Positions 38,339-49,330 of a stretch of 64,000 nucleotides of DNA are shown in pieces. Position 1 is the stretch's first letter, and each line of letters starts with the position of its first letter. The notes beneath the pieces are model-generated. The model was not told the origin of the DNA and ran no database searches. It was given only the letters and a program-made list of their open reading frames with translations. The position numbers and the translations under genes were made by a program. The stretch comes from Actinopolyspora lacussalsi subsp. righensis (GTDB lineage Bacteria > Actinomycetota > Actinomycetes > Mycobacteriales > Pseudonocardiaceae), in contig NZ_FPAT01000008.1 in assembly GCF_900116555.1 (NCBI RefSeq), positions 62,001 through 126,000 on the forward strand, given 5' to 3'.

Positions 38339-38495
38339 GACACCACCTCCACACTCACATCGTCCCACTCGACCGTCCCACCGCACATCCCCGGCGTGAT
38401 TCGTCCCGGAGGACGCGGGCGAGCGCGCGGTACCCGGCGACCTCGGTCGACGCCGCCGGATCACGGGTGTGCCCGAATCCGGAGGACACCGACGT

Positions 38496-40028
38496 GTGAG
38501 GATCGAGGACGTGACTCCCGAACTATCGCACGATCGCATCGACCGGCTGCGCGAGGCGTTGCTCGCGGCGAACTACACGGCCGACGGCGTGCTCGACACG
38601 TTGGGGCCGCAGGCCCACGCCGCCCTGGGAAGAGGGGAACCCGAACCGGCGATTCGGGCCACCTCCGAAGCGGACGCGCTCCACACGCTCATCCGCGTCT
38701 TCCTGCTCGGGCACCCGGTCGACCGGGCCGCGGCGGAACAGGCACTGCACCCGCTGACCGTGGAAGAGGCCGTCGCGGCAGGCGTCCTCGTGCACGACGG
38801 TGACTCGGTACGTGCGGGACTGGACATCCGACCGCACGCCGCCACGGGCAACTCGTGGTGGATCATCTCCGACCTGGACGCGGACACGCGTCCCTCGAAC
38901 CTGCCGGTTTCCCGCGAGCACGTGCTCGGAGTCGGCCACGCCTCGCTGAGTCTGATACGAGCCACCCCGACCAGGCAGGTGGGATCGTTGCTCGACCTGG
39001 GGACGGGATGCGGCGTGCAGGCGCTGCACGCCGGCACGCACGCGGAACGGGTGACGGTCACCGACGTCTCCGAGCGGGCGCTGTCGCTCGCGAAGGCCAC
39101 GTTCCGACTGAACCGCATCGATGTGGAGGCGCTCCACGGCGACTGGTTCGAGCCCGTGGCAGGACGACGCTTCGACCAGGTGGTGTGCAACCCGCCGTTC
39201 GTGGTCGGCCCCGCACGAACCGATTTCGTCTATCGCGACTCCGGACTGTCCGGCGACGACGCGAGCGCTCTCGTGGTGGGCAGAGTTCCGGAACTGCTCA
39301 ACGAGGGCGGCACCGCACACGTGCTCGCCTCGTGGCTGCACCTGGAGGACGAGGACTGGCGGGAACGGGTCGCCGGCTGGTTGCGCCACACCGACGTGGA
39401 CGCCTGGTTCGTGCAGCGCGACGTGGCCGAGCCGGAGTTGTACGTCGGCACGTGGTTGCGCGACGCCGGGATCGACCCGAAGTCGGAAACCGGCAGGACC
39501 AAATCGGCCGAATGGCTGGAGTGGTTCGAGGCCAACGGTGCCACGGCCGTCGGTTTCGGCTTCGTCACGCTGCGCCGCAATCCGGGGCAACAGCCCGGTG
39601 AGGTGGTGTGCGAGGACCTCAGGCAGGCTTTCGACGACCCCCTCGGCGCCGAGGCCGACGAATGGCTGCGCAGGATCGAGTGGCTGCGACAGCGCCCGAC
39701 CCGGGAGGAGCTGCTGCGCAGTCCATTGGTGACCGCACCGGGGCTGGTGCTGGAGCGGGTCAGCTCGCACGAGCAGGACGGCTGGAGCACCTTCGTACAC
39801 CGACTGCACCGGACCGACGGACCCGGCTGGCAGCACGAGGTCGACGAGATCGGGGCCAACCTGATCGCGGGTTGCCAGGGCGCGCTCGCCACCGACGAAC
39901 TGCTGGAGCTGCTTGCCGCCGGACACGGGGCCGATTCCGCCGAGCTGGCCCGTTCGGCCGAACCGGTGCTGCGTGAGTTGATCCGGCACGGCATGCTGCT
40001 GCCCGCCGAGTGGGGACCACAGCGATGA
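38496..40028 (+). CDS. SAM-dependent methyltransferase with NPPF motif (RlmG/PrmC-like)
   Basis: 510 residues from GTG 38496, with GGAGGAC eight bases upstream. N-terminal helical domain of about 140 residues, then the methyltransferase: LLDLGTGCGVQALHAG (SAM loop), VTDVSERALSLA, and VVCNPPFVVGP, the motif of amino-group methyltransferases acting on N atoms of rRNA bases or glutamine. A C-terminal domain of 180 residues is family-specific. Target unknown. Coupled to dtd by an ATGA overlap, which hints at a translation-related role. Confidence 0.82.
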   Translation: MRIEDVTPELSHDRIDRLREALLAANYTADGVLDTLGPQAHAALGRGEPEPAIRATSEADALHTLIRVFLLGHPVDRAAAEQALHPLTVEEAVAAGVLVHDGDSVRAGLDIRPHAATGNSWWIISDLDADTRPSNLPVSREHVLGVGHASLSLIRATPTRQVGSLLDLGTGCGVQALHAGTHAERVTVTDVSERALSLAKATFRLNRIDVEALHGDWFEPVAGRRFDQVVCNPPFVVGPARTDFVYRDSGLSGDDASALVVGRVPELLNEGGTAHVLASWLHLEDEDWRERVAGWLRHTDVDAWFVQRDVAEPELYVGTWLRDAGIDPKSETGRTKSAEWLEWFEANGATAVGFGFVTLRRNPGQQPGEVVCEDLRQAFDDPLGAEADEWLRRIEWLRQRPTREELLRSPLVTAPGLVLERVSSHEQDGWSTFVHRLHRTDGPGWQHEVDEIGANLIAGCQGALATDELLELLAAGHGADSAELARSAEPVLRELIRHGMLLPAEWGPQR

Positions 40029-40450
40029 GGGCGGTGGTGACGCGAGTCTCGGAAGCGGCGGTGCGCGTGGACGGCGAGGTGGTGGGAAGCATCACCGAGC
40101 CGGGGCTGCTGGTACTGGTGGCGGCGACCCACTCGGACACCTCCGAGCAGGCGGAGGTCATGGCGCGCAAGCTTCACGAGCTGCGGGCGCTGCGGGACGA
40201 GCGGTCCTGCGCCACCGCTGACGCACCGTTGTTGGTGATCAGCCAGTTCACCCTCTACGGGAGCACTCGGAAGGGGCGGCGGCCGTCCTGGAGCGCCGCG
40301 GCGGCGCCCGAACAGGCCGAACCGCTGGTGGAGTCGGTGGTCGAGCGGCTGCGCGACCGGGGTGCCCGCGTCTCGACGGGTGTCTTCGGAGCGGAAATGG
40401 CTGTGGAGAGCACCAACGACGGCCCGTTCACGCTGCTCGTGGAGACCTGA
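40025..40450 (+). CDS. dtd: D-aminoacyl-tRNA deacylase
   Basis: 141 residues; ATG overlaps the preceding stop. Removes D-amino acids mischarged on tRNA. Conserved SQFTLYGSTRKGRRPSWS active-site loop and the C-terminal NDGPFTLLVET proline/carbonyl trap are intact. Confidence 0.93.
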   Translation: MRAVVTRVSEAAVRVDGEVVGSITEPGLLVLVAATHSDTSEQAEVMARKLHELRALRDERSCATADAPLLVISQFTLYGSTRKGRRPSWSAAAAPEQAEPLVESVVERLRDRGARVSTGVFGAEMAVESTNDGPFTLLVET

Positions 40451-40573
40451 TCGAAGTTTTCCGGTCGGGTTGGTGGGTCGCTCGCTCGGCGGACCTCTCG
40501 CACGTCTCGTGAGCGGTTCCGGAGACATCGAGTAGGTAGAGCGTTTGCCCCGCCGTTCTCAACGTATAGCGCG

Positions 40574-40600
40574 CCCGGGGACTTGTGGCAAGACCCGGGT
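40574..40600 (+). promoter_or_regulatory. Rifamycin-associated element (RAE)-like inverted repeat
   Basis: GGGACTTGTGGCAAGACCC lies inside a longer inverted repeat (CCCGGGGACTTG / CAAGACCCGGGT) about 50 bases before the rox start. It resembles the RAE that precedes rifamycin-inactivating genes in actinomycetes, built around CTTG-N3-CAAG. A TATAGC just upstream (40565-40570) could be a -10. Confidence 0.65.
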
Positions 40601-40605
40601 CGTAG

Positions 40606-42072
<1,467 letters not shown>

Positions 42073-42625
42073 GCGCACGGCTCGTTCGAACGCCGAGGGG
42101 AGCTCGGTCGGAACACCGCGCTCGCGGCTTCCGCCTCTCCCCTGGCATCTTCTCCCACACGGGCATCGGCCACGTCGAGTGTGACGACGCTGACGTCGCT
42201 CATCCGACGATTTCGGGAACGATTTCGGCAACGTGTGCGTTTTCCGGGTAACCAAACCACAACACAACGCCCGAGCACCGGTTCCACAGCCGGTCACCGG
42301 CCGTCCCTCGAACCACCGCCCAGGTGGAGGTGGGACCCGCCGGGAGGGCGGCGAACCAGCCGACCGAGATGCCACAGGCCGTGAAACAGCCGCTTCCGAT
42401 CAGCCAGACGAGAAGCCCCACATCTCGTACCGCCGATTCGACCCCACGGTCGATCCGACGAGGAACCAGAACCGAACCGACTCAACCACCGGCACCATCC
42501 GCCACCGACGATACCGAAGAAGGACGAATCATTACCACCACACCGAGCGTACCCGTCCTTCGTGTGGCGCGGTGGCGTGCCGGTACCCCGGCACCCGACA
42601 ACCAGCCCGTCAGGGAGGTAGCTCT
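42073..42625 (+). other. Long leader region of sigB
   Basis: 553 bases between rox and sigB. Contains the ECF-type promoter at 42216-42241. The sigB frame is open from 42233, but the added residues are low-complexity Arg/Pro/Thr and the AGGGAGG before ATG 42626 is decisive. Confidence 0.45.
42216..42241 (+). promoter_or_regulatory. ECF-type (SigH/SigE-like) promoter upstream of sigB
   Basis: GGGAAC ends at 42220 and GTT is at 42239-42241, an 18-base spacer. This is the pattern of SigH/SigR and SigE promoters; in M. tuberculosis sigB is driven by these sigma factors. It would give a leader of about 380 bases. Confidence 0.55.
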
Positions 42626-43597
42626 ATGACCGTCCCGCAGACCACAGCCCCGGACGTCACCAACGAGGCCGACCTCGACAACCAGGGGCCATCGGCCGAT
42701 CTGGTGCGGGTCTACCTCAATGGTATCGGGCGTACCGCACTGCTCAGCGCCCAGGACGAGGTGGACCTCGCCAAGCGAATCGAGGCCGGAGTGTTCGCCA
42801 AGCACCTGCTGGACACTTCGGAGGACATGACCAGGGAGCGTCGTAGCGACCTCAAGACGGTCGTGCGCGACGGCCGTGACGCGAAGAACCACCTGATGGA
42901 AGCCAACCTGCGGCTGGTGGTGAGCCTGGCCAAGCGCTACACCGGGCGGGGAATGCCACTGCTGGACCTGATCCAGGAGGGAAACCTGGGCCTGATCCGT
43001 GCGGTCGAGAAGTTCGACTACACCAAGGGCTACAAGTTCTCCACCTACGCCACCTGGTGGATCCGACAGGCGATCACACGGGGAATGGCCGATCAGAGCC
43101 GTACGATCCGCCTACCCGTGCATCTGGTGGAGCAGGTCAACAAGCTCGCCCGGATCAAGCGGGACCTGCACCAGAAGCTCGGCAGGGAGGCCACCGAGGA
43201 GGAGATCGCCGGCGAGGCGGACATGTCAGTGGAAAAGGTGATCGACCTCATGGATCACTCCAAGGATCCGGTCAGCCTGGACATGCCGGTCGGGTCGGAG
43301 GAGGACGCCCCGCTCGGGGACTTCATCGAGGACTCCGAGAGCGCCGATGCCGAGAACGCCGTGATCTCCGGGTTCCTGCAGGACGATCTGCGTCGCGTGC
43401 TGGACACGCTGGAAGGTCGGGAGCAGCAGGTGATCCGCATGCGTTACGGCCTGGACGACGGTCAGCCGCGCACGCTGGACCAGATCGGCAAGGCGTTCGG
43501 GCTCTCCCGGGAACGTGTTCGCCAGATCGAGCGTGAGGTCATGTCGAAGCTGCGGCAGGGTGACCGGGCGAACAAGCTGCGCTCCTACGCGAGCTGA
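42626..43597 (+). CDS. sigB: Principal-like sigma factor SigB
   Basis: 323 residues from ATG 42626, AGGGAGG eight bases upstream. Short N-terminus, then regions 1.2 ([21 protein letters not shown]), 2 ([35 protein letters not shown]), 3 and 4 ([20 protein letters not shown]). Non-essential close paralogue of SigA used in stress and stationary phase. Part of region 2 is identical at the DNA level to sigA. Followed by the hairpin at 43615-43650. Confidence 0.96.
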   Translation: MTVPQTTAPDVTNEADLDNQGPSADLVRVYLNGIGRTALLSAQDEVDLAKRIEAGVFAKHLLDTSEDMTRERRSDLKTVVRDGRDAKNHLMEANLRLVVSLAKRYTGRGMPLLDLIQEGNLGLIRAVEKFDYTKGYKFSTYATWWIRQAITRGMADQSRTIRLPVHLVEQVNKLARIKRDLHQKLGREATEEEIAGEADMSVEKVIDLMDHSKDPVSLDMPVGSEEDAPLGDFIEDSESADAENAVISGFLQDDLRRVLDTLEGREQQVIRMRYGLDDGQPRTLDQIGKAFGLSRERVRQIEREVMSKLRQGDRANKLRSYAS

Positions 43598-43614
43598 GCC
43601 GGAACTCGCACACC

Positions 43615-43650
43615 GTGTCGCCGGGGTGAACCCGTTCACCCCGGCGACAC
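43615..43650. terminator. 17-bp perfect stem-loop between sigB and the phosphatase gene
   Basis: GTGTCGCCGGGGTGAAC (43615-43631) is followed two bases later by its exact complement ending 43650. No T-run; lies between convergent genes, so likely bidirectional. Confidence 0.8.
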
Positions 43651-43723
43651 GACGGCGTCGCGGGAAACACTCCACGTGGAACGGGTCTCCCGCACGCGGA
43701 GCGAGCCCTTCAGGTGGAGAAGG

Positions 43724-44452
43724 TCACCGCGGGCTCAGCAGACGCTCTCGCCAGCGTCGAATGTCCTCGGGAGCGGCACCGTGTCGCATCAGCCAGCCGG
43801 CCACCCCCTCCTCGTGCGACTCCAGGCGTTCGAGCGCGTGTTCGATGGCGTGCGCCGGCGCGGAAACGAACTCGTCGACATCGGATTCGTCGACTCCCGG
43901 TGGTAGCTCGGGTTCTATCCGGAGTCGCCGCAGCACCTGACGCATGTTGCGGTCGGTGTGCACGTAGTCGGCCACCACCGCGTCGTAGCGAACTCCCGCC
44001 GTACGCAACAGCATCGCGCAGGCCACACCGGTGCGGTCCTTGCCCGCGGCACAGTGCACCAGCACCGGACCGTCGGTTTCCACCGCGATCCGGAAGACCT
44101 CCAGCAGCGGTTTCGCGGCGAAGTCCAGGATGTAGCCGTACAGCTCCGACAACGTCAGCCAGGGGTCCTGCCCCGACTCCCCGCGCAGCCCTTCGAGCAG
44201 CGGGACCCGGTGGACCGTGCTGACGTTTTCCAACGGGTGCACCGCGTCGGATTCCGTACCGGTGTCGCGAAGGTCTATCACCGCTCGGGGCGGCCAGTGA
44301 AGAGCCTCCGAGGGGTCCTGGTCCCCGTGATAAGGCGCATCACTGCGTAACAGCACACCGGGACTGGTGGTCACCCCGTCCTCGACGGGCAGTCCCCCCA
44401 GATCCCGAAAGTTGACCAGTCCGTTCGGAACACCGTCGCTCCGCTCTGCCAT
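43724..44452 (-). CDS. Tyrosine-protein phosphatase (PtpB-like)
   Basis: 242 residues from ATG 44452. Begins NFRDLGGLPVEDG and carries the P-loop VLVHCAAGKDRTGVACAML, the HCxxGKDR variant of the lipid/tyrosine phosphatases to which mycobacterial PtpB belongs. Cytoplasmic or secreted cannot be told; no signal peptide. A 21-bp repeat array lies 130-195 bases before its start. Confidence 0.88.
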   Translation of the reverse strand: MAERSDGVPNGLVNFRDLGGLPVEDGVTTSPGVLLRSDAPYHGDQDPSEALHWPPRAVIDLRDTGTESDAVHPLENVSTVHRVPLLEGLRGESGQDPWLTLSELYGYILDFAAKPLLEVFRIAVETDGPVLVHCAAGKDRTGVACAMLLRTAGVRYDAVVADYVHTDRNMRQVLRRLRIEPELPPGVDESDVDEFVSAPAHAIEHALERLESHEEGVAGWLMRHGAAPEDIRRWRERLLSPR

Positions 44453-44583
44453 TGGAATGCGCCCTTTCCCTCCAAGCCGTGCGCGGAAGCCTTCCGCGCA
44501 CGTAATCATGGACAGGATCGCAGGTTCTCCGGCAAGCCTGAAGGCTTCGCTCGTCCCGAGAAGACACGAAGTCCCGTCGCAGT

Positions 44584-44646
44584 GACTCGGGTCTCCCCTG
44601 CGGGGACTCGCGTGTCCCCTGCGAAGACTCACGTATTCCCTGCGAA
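44584..44646. repeat. Three tandem 21-bp repeats
   Basis: Units at 44584-44604, 44605-44625 and 44626-44646, consensus GACTCGCGTGTCCCCTGCGAA with two to five differences. Exactly two helical turns per unit. Located upstream of the phosphatase gene and downstream of the lipoprotein stop. Confidence 0.75.
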
Positions 44647-44705
44647 CGAGTGATCCGGCGAAGCGGAGCGCGATGCCCTCGTATTCGGTGCGGCTCCCGC
44701 GAGCG

Positions 44706-45203
44706 CTACTGGTCGCTCGGGACGTCGACCTCCCGCTCGGTGAGAACCACGGTCCGGTCGCCGAGGGGTTCGTCGATCGGGGCGACCACGGGTGGATAGC
44801 GCAGATCCATGGTGCACGGACCGGACGGATTCGGGTTCTCCTCGACGAGAACCAGCTCCACCCGTTCGGCACTCTGACCGGTCACCTGGGCGCGCACGCT
44901 GCCGCATCCTCCCTCCTGGCCGATCGCGACGAGTTTCCTGCCCGAATTCCTGGTCCAGAGCTCACTGGGATAGCCCTCGGGCAACGCGGAGGCATCGACC
45001 TGCTCGGCGGGAACCTCGGTGCCCTTCGGCTTTCGCCCGGGGGGTCCCGCGGCACCGTCGTCGGGCGCGATCCTGGACCGCTGTTGTTCGGAGGGCGGCG
45101 GTGGTGGCTGGGCACCGAACCCGACATCGGACCGCCCTTCACCACAGGCGGTCAACGCGAACAGCATCACACCGGCACCCAGCAGGGTTGGCAGTCGTCT
45201 CAT
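44706..45203 (-). CDS. Small lipoprotein of unknown function
   Basis: 165 residues from ATG 45203 (an ATG at 45227 is possible). Signal LPTLLGAGVMLFALTAC with lipobox LTAC; mature part starts with a Pro/Gln-rich linker and ends in a domain with GGCGSVRAQVTGQSAERVELVLVEENP, three Cys. No family recognised. Between the Pat gene (upstream) and the repeat array. Confidence 0.7.
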   Translation of the reverse strand: MRRLPTLLGAGVMLFALTACGEGRSDVGFGAQPPPPPSEQQRSRIAPDDGAAGPPGRKPKGTEVPAEQVDASALPEGYPSELWTRNSGRKLVAIGQEGGCGSVRAQVTGQSAERVELVLVEENPNPSGPCTMDLRYPPVVAPIDEPLGDRTVVLTEREVDVPSDQ

Positions 45204-45289
45204 ACCACCTGGACGTGGCCACCCCATTCGCCGGTTGCGCCGCGTGTCGGATTGGCGACAACGCGACACACCGAACCGCCGCGCGGAGT

Positions 45290-47977
45290 TCATCGGAGCC
45301 TGCGCGGTCCGGAGTCGGGAGAATCGGGTGTCGGCCCCAACCCGAGCACCGCACCCGTGACCCAGGCACCCGACGGGGCGGCCAACACCGGCTCCAGAAC
45401 CAGCTCACGCACTTCGGGCAGATCCTCGGCCAGGCTGGCCACCCGCAGCACGACGTCCGCCATCGAGTCGAGATCCGCCGCCTGGCCCCCGCGATAGCCG
45501 GTGAGCATCGGCGCGGCGCGCGGCTCCCTGATCAGCTCCGCCACGTCGGTGTCGGTCAGCGGCACCGCCCGATAGGCACGATCACCGATGAGGTCGTTGG
45601 CGGGACCGGCCAGGCCGAAGGAGACGAGGGTACCGAAGGAGGGATCGTCCATCAGCCGTATCACGCACGACGTTCCCTTGGGGGCCATCCGCTGCACGTA
45701 GAGCTCGGCCGTTCCGGAAAGTTCGTACAGGTCCCGGTAAGCGGTTCGCACCGCGTCGGGCCCACCGAGGTCGAGACGCACCCCGGCCAGATCCGTACGA
45801 TGCCGAAGTCGTTCGCTGGCCGACTTCAACGCCACGGGAAACCCGACCTCCTCGGCGGCTGCCACCGCCGAATCGGCATCGGTGACCAGTCGGAACGCCA
45901 CCACGTCGATCCCGTAGCACTCCAGCAGCAGCACCATCCGCTCGTCGGACAGCCTGCCGATCCCCGTCCCTGTCCATTCCTCGACCAACCGGCGTGCCCG
46001 TTCGACGTCGACTCCTTCCGGACGGACGAACTCACCCTGCGGCGCGGCACGCCAGTTCGCGTACCGCACCGCACGGGCCAGCGCCAGCACCGCCCGCTCC
46101 GGGCTGGGATAGGAGGGCACCGAGCCGGGGCCGGGAGTTCCGTCCGGCCCCGGAACCGCCAGTTCGTCGGGCACTCCTTCGGCTGCGAGGAAGGTGCTCA
46201 CCACCGGTTTGGTTCGCAGCGTTCCCGCCTCGTGCAGCGCGGTGCGCAGCTGCCTGGCGTAAGCCGTGCCCGGCACGGCCACGGGCGGGGCGAACACCGT
46301 GACCAACGCGTCCACCTCGCTGTTCTCGGCAGCGGAGCGTACCGCCGCGGCGAACTCCTCGGGGCCGGCGGCGGCCCCGACGTCCACCGGGTCCACAACC
46401 GGACGCAGCCCCTGCTCCAGGGCGGCGTCGGCGGCCAGCATCCCCAGTGCGCTCGAATTACCAACGATCGCCACCCGCTCACCGCCGGGCAGTGGCTGGT
46501 GTGCCAACAACAGCGCGGCGTCGAACATCTGCGCCACGGACTCGACCCGAATGACGCCCGCCTGATCGAACAGCGCCTGCACACTGGTCTCGTCGATCCG
46601 TACCGAAGTGGCGGCCAGTCCCGCACGCACGGCGTGACGTCCCGACTTGACCGCGATTATCGGTTTGCTGCGCCCCAGGCGTCGTGCCAGGCGAGCGAAC
46701 TTGCGCGGATTGCCGAACGACTCCAGGTACAGCAGCACCACGTCGGTGGCGGTGTCGGTCTGCCAGTACTGCAGCAGGTCGTTGCCGGAAAGGTCGGCAC
46801 GGTTGCCCGCGGAGACGAATGTGGAGACCCCGAGGCCGCGCTCGGTGGCCGCGGCCAGGATCGCCACCCCCAGCGCCCCGGACTGGCAGAAGAACCCGGT
46901 CCTGCCGCGTCCGGGCAGGCGCGGGGCCAGACTGGCGTTCAGCCGCTGAGCCGGGTCGGTGTTGACCACACCCAACGCGTTGGGGCCGACCACGCGCATG
47001 CCGTAGACCCGCGCCTGGTGCACCATGCTGCTCTCGGCCTCCCGACCGCTGGGACCGACCTCGCTGAAACCCGAGCTGACGATCAGCAGCGCTTTGACGC
47101 CCTTGGTCAGGCAGGCGTCCAGCACCTCGGCGACACCACCTGCGGGGATGGCGATCACAGCCAGGTCTATGTCGTCGGGAATGTCGAGCACCGAGGCGTA
47201 GGAACGCACTCCCCGGACCGCCCGGTGCTCCGGATTGACCGGGTATATCGGTGCGGCGGAATCGGCCCCGAGCAGGTTGGCCAGCACGGTGTGGCCGATC
47301 TTGTCCGGGGCGATGGAGGCGCCGATCACCGCTACCGAACGCGGGTGCAGCAGGTTGTGCACGCTGCGGGCTTCGGCGGCCTGTTCCCTGGCGCGTGCGA
47401 CCGCCAGTGACTCCTCGGTCGGGTCGAGCGGGAACTCCAGGTGGACCAGTCCCTCCTCCATGGCCCGTTTGACCTCGTAACCGGCGTCACGGAAAACGCG
47501 GACCATCTGGGAGTTCTCGGCGAGGACCTCGGCGACGAACCGGCTGAGACCGCACTCCCGCGCCGCGGCCGCGAGGTGTTCGAGCAGGATCGATCCGAGC
47601 CCTCTGCCCTGGTGCCCGTCCTGCACCACGAACGCCACCTCGGCCGACTCCTCCGGTTCACGCAGCCGGTCGAAACGCCCCACCGCGACTATGTCGTCAC
47701 CGAGCAGCGCCACCAGCGCCACCCGGTTGACGTAGTCCACACGGCTGAAGCGGTCGACGTCGCGCTGCGGCATCCGCGGATAGGGCGAGAAGTAGCGGTA
47801 GTAACGGGTGCGATCGCTGAGCCTGCCGTGGAATGCCACGAGTTGATCGGCGTCGGCGGGCAGGATCGGCCGCAGATGAACCGTTCCGCCGTCCGAGAGG
47901 ACGACGTCGGCCTCCCAGTGGCGCGGGTAGTGGGCTTCCGGTTCCCACTGCTGCTGTTCGCTCGCGGAATCGTCCAC
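45290..47977 (-). CDS. Pat-type protein lysine acetyltransferase: GNAT fused to NDP-forming acyl-CoA synthetase domains
   Basis: 895 residues from GTG 47977 with GAGAGG upstream. N-terminal GNAT (about 20-180) with the acetyl-CoA loop VVQDGHQGRGLGSILLEHL; then a CoA-binding Rossmann domain (SVAVIGASIAPDKIGHTVLANLL), succinyl-CoA-ligase-like domains (FCQSGALGVAI, IVGNSSALGMLAADA) and a C-terminal ATP-grasp domain (GIDVVAFRLVTDADSAVAAAEEVGFPVALKSAS). In Streptomyces and Salmonella this architecture acetylates and silences acetyl-CoA synthetase. The deacetylase gene acuC is immediately upstream on the same strand, forming an acetylation/deacetylation pair. Confidence 0.85.
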   Translation of the reverse strand: MDDSASEQQQWEPEAHYPRHWEADVVLSDGGTVHLRPILPADADQLVAFHGRLSDRTRYYRYFSPYPRMPQRDVDRFSRVDYVNRVALVALLGDDIVAVGRFDRLREPEESAEVAFVVQDGHQGRGLGSILLEHLAAAARECGLSRFVAEVLAENSQMVRVFRDAGYEVKRAMEEGLVHLEFPLDPTEESLAVARAREQAAEARSVHNLLHPRSVAVIGASIAPDKIGHTVLANLLGADSAAPIYPVNPEHRAVRGVRSYASVLDIPDDIDLAVIAIPAGGVAEVLDACLTKGVKALLIVSSGFSEVGPSGREAESSMVHQARVYGMRVVGPNALGVVNTDPAQRLNASLAPRLPGRGRTGFFCQSGALGVAILAAATERGLGVSTFVSAGNRADLSGNDLLQYWQTDTATDVVLLYLESFGNPRKFARLARRLGRSKPIIAVKSGRHAVRAGLAATSVRIDETSVQALFDQAGVIRVESVAQMFDAALLLAHQPLPGGERVAIVGNSSALGMLAADAALEQGLRPVVDPVDVGAAAGPEEFAAAVRSAAENSEVDALVTVFAPPVAVPGTAYARQLRTALHEAGTLRTKPVVSTFLAAEGVPDELAVPGPDGTPGPGSVPSYPSPERAVLALARAVRYANWRAAPQGEFVRPEGVDVERARRLVEEWTGTGIGRLSDERMVLLLECYGIDVVAFRLVTDADSAVAAAEEVGFPVALKSASERLRHRTDLAGVRLDLGGPDAVRTAYRDLYELSGTAELYVQRMAPKGTSCVIRLMDDPSFGTLVSFGLAGPANDLIGDRAYRAVPLTDTDVAELIREPRAAPMLTGYRGGQAADLDSMADVVLRVASLAEDLPEVRELVLEPVLAAPSGAWVTGAVLGLGPTPDSPDSGPRRLR

Positions 47978-48110
47978 CGTGAACCTCTCAGCGACTGCCG
48001 TGCACTTGTCCGAACTATCGACCGAAGGAACTCGTAGAGCTTTCCCGGTCGTGTTGTCACCCGCAAGTGGTGGTGTTCCCCGCGCGGCACCACCGACCGG
48101 ATGGCTTCGA

Positions 48111-49286
48111 TCAGTCGCGGCCGTCCAGCGGTTCCAGACCGTGCAGCGGAAAAACCGCGTTCCTGGTGTCCCGGATCGCCGGATCCACCGCGTACTCGGC
48201 CGTGCCGTCCCAGGGAGTGAATGCCGTCTCACCCCCGTCGGTCATCGACGTCGGCAGCGCCACGTTGCCCGCGACCTTGCTCGCGTGGGCGATCCAGTCG
48301 GCGGGGACGTTGCGCTCGGCCGCGACGTCCCGATCGAGCGCCGTGGCCAGCAGATGGGTCCAGGCGCGGGGGACGACCCTGTGCAGCGCGTAACCACCCC
48401 CGCCGAGGATCAACCAGTTCCCCATCGCGTAACGATCGGCGAAACTCCGCAACGAACGGTGGGCGGCGCGTTGCCCGTCCACGGACAGCGCGAGGTCGGC
48501 CAACGGGTCCTCCCGGTGCGGATCAGCACCGCACTGGGTAACCAGCACCTGCGGGGCGAACGTATCCAGCAACGAGGGGACCACGGCGTGCAGCGCCCGG
48601 AGCCACCCCGCGTCCCCCGTCCCCGGGGGCAGTGCCACGTTCACCGACTCGCCCTTCGCGGCACCCTCGCCGACCTCGGTGGGAAAACCGGTACCCGGCC
48701 ACAGGGTGTGGGGGTGCTGGTGCAGCGAGATCGTCATCACCCGGGGATCCTCCCGGAACGCCGTCTGCACCCCGTCACCGTGATGCACATCGATGTCCAG
48801 GTAGGCGATCCGGTCGATCCCGTTGGCCAACATCCAGGCGATGGCGACCGCGCAGTCGTTGTAGACGCAGAATCCGGCCGCGTTGTCCGCCATCGCGTGG
48901 TGCAGGCCGCCCGCCAGGTTGACGGCACGATTGGCACGACCGGACACGATCTGTTCGGCGGCGGTAAGGGAGCCTCCCGCGACGAGCGAGGCCGACTCGT
49001 GCATTCGGTCGAATATCGGGTTGTCATCGGTGCCCAGCCCGTGTCCCACGTCGGGGCCCTCCGTTGGAGCGGCTCGAACGGCCGCCAGATACCCGGGCGT
49101 GTGAACCCGTTCGAGTTCGGCATCGGCCGCCTGTCCGGGGACCAGTGGAACCACCCCGTCGAGTACCCCCAACGAGCGCGCCAGTCGCATCGTCAGGTCC
49201 AGCCGAACAGGGTGCAGCGGATGGTTACCGCCCAGGTCGTAGGAGAGCAGTGACTCGTCCCAGACAACGGCGCACTCGTTGCTCAT
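48111..49286 (-). CDS. acuC: Acetoin utilisation protein AcuC, class I histone-deacetylase family
   Basis: 391 residues. Zn-dependent lysine deacetylase: VWDESLLSYDLGGNHPLHPVR at the N-terminus, GGLHHAMADNAAGFCVYND and LDIDVHHGDGVQTAF supplying the zinc Asp/His ligands, and LILGGGGYALHRV. Expected to reactivate acetylated acetyl-CoA synthetase. Upstream of the Pat gene with 133 bases between them. Confidence 0.9.
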   Translation of the reverse strand: MSNECAVVWDESLLSYDLGGNHPLHPVRLDLTMRLARSLGVLDGVVPLVPGQAADAELERVHTPGYLAAVRAAPTEGPDVGHGLGTDDNPIFDRMHESASLVAGGSLTAAEQIVSGRANRAVNLAGGLHHAMADNAAGFCVYNDCAVAIAWMLANGIDRIAYLDIDVHHGDGVQTAFREDPRVMTISLHQHPHTLWPGTGFPTEVGEGAAKGESVNVALPPGTGDAGWLRALHAVVPSLLDTFAPQVLVTQCGADPHREDPLADLALSVDGQRAAHRSLRSFADRYAMGNWLILGGGGYALHRVVPRAWTHLLATALDRDVAAERNVPADWIAHASKVAGNVALPTSMTDGGETAFTPWDGTAEYAVDPAIRDTRNAVFPLHGLEPLDGRD

Positions 49287-49330
49287 GGTGGGAAGCTACC
49301 CGCCAGGAGGGACGTGACACACCCGTTGAC

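Noticed and set aside
44584-44646. CRISPR remnant
   Set aside because: Three contiguous 21-bp units without spacers, not palindromic, no cas genes.
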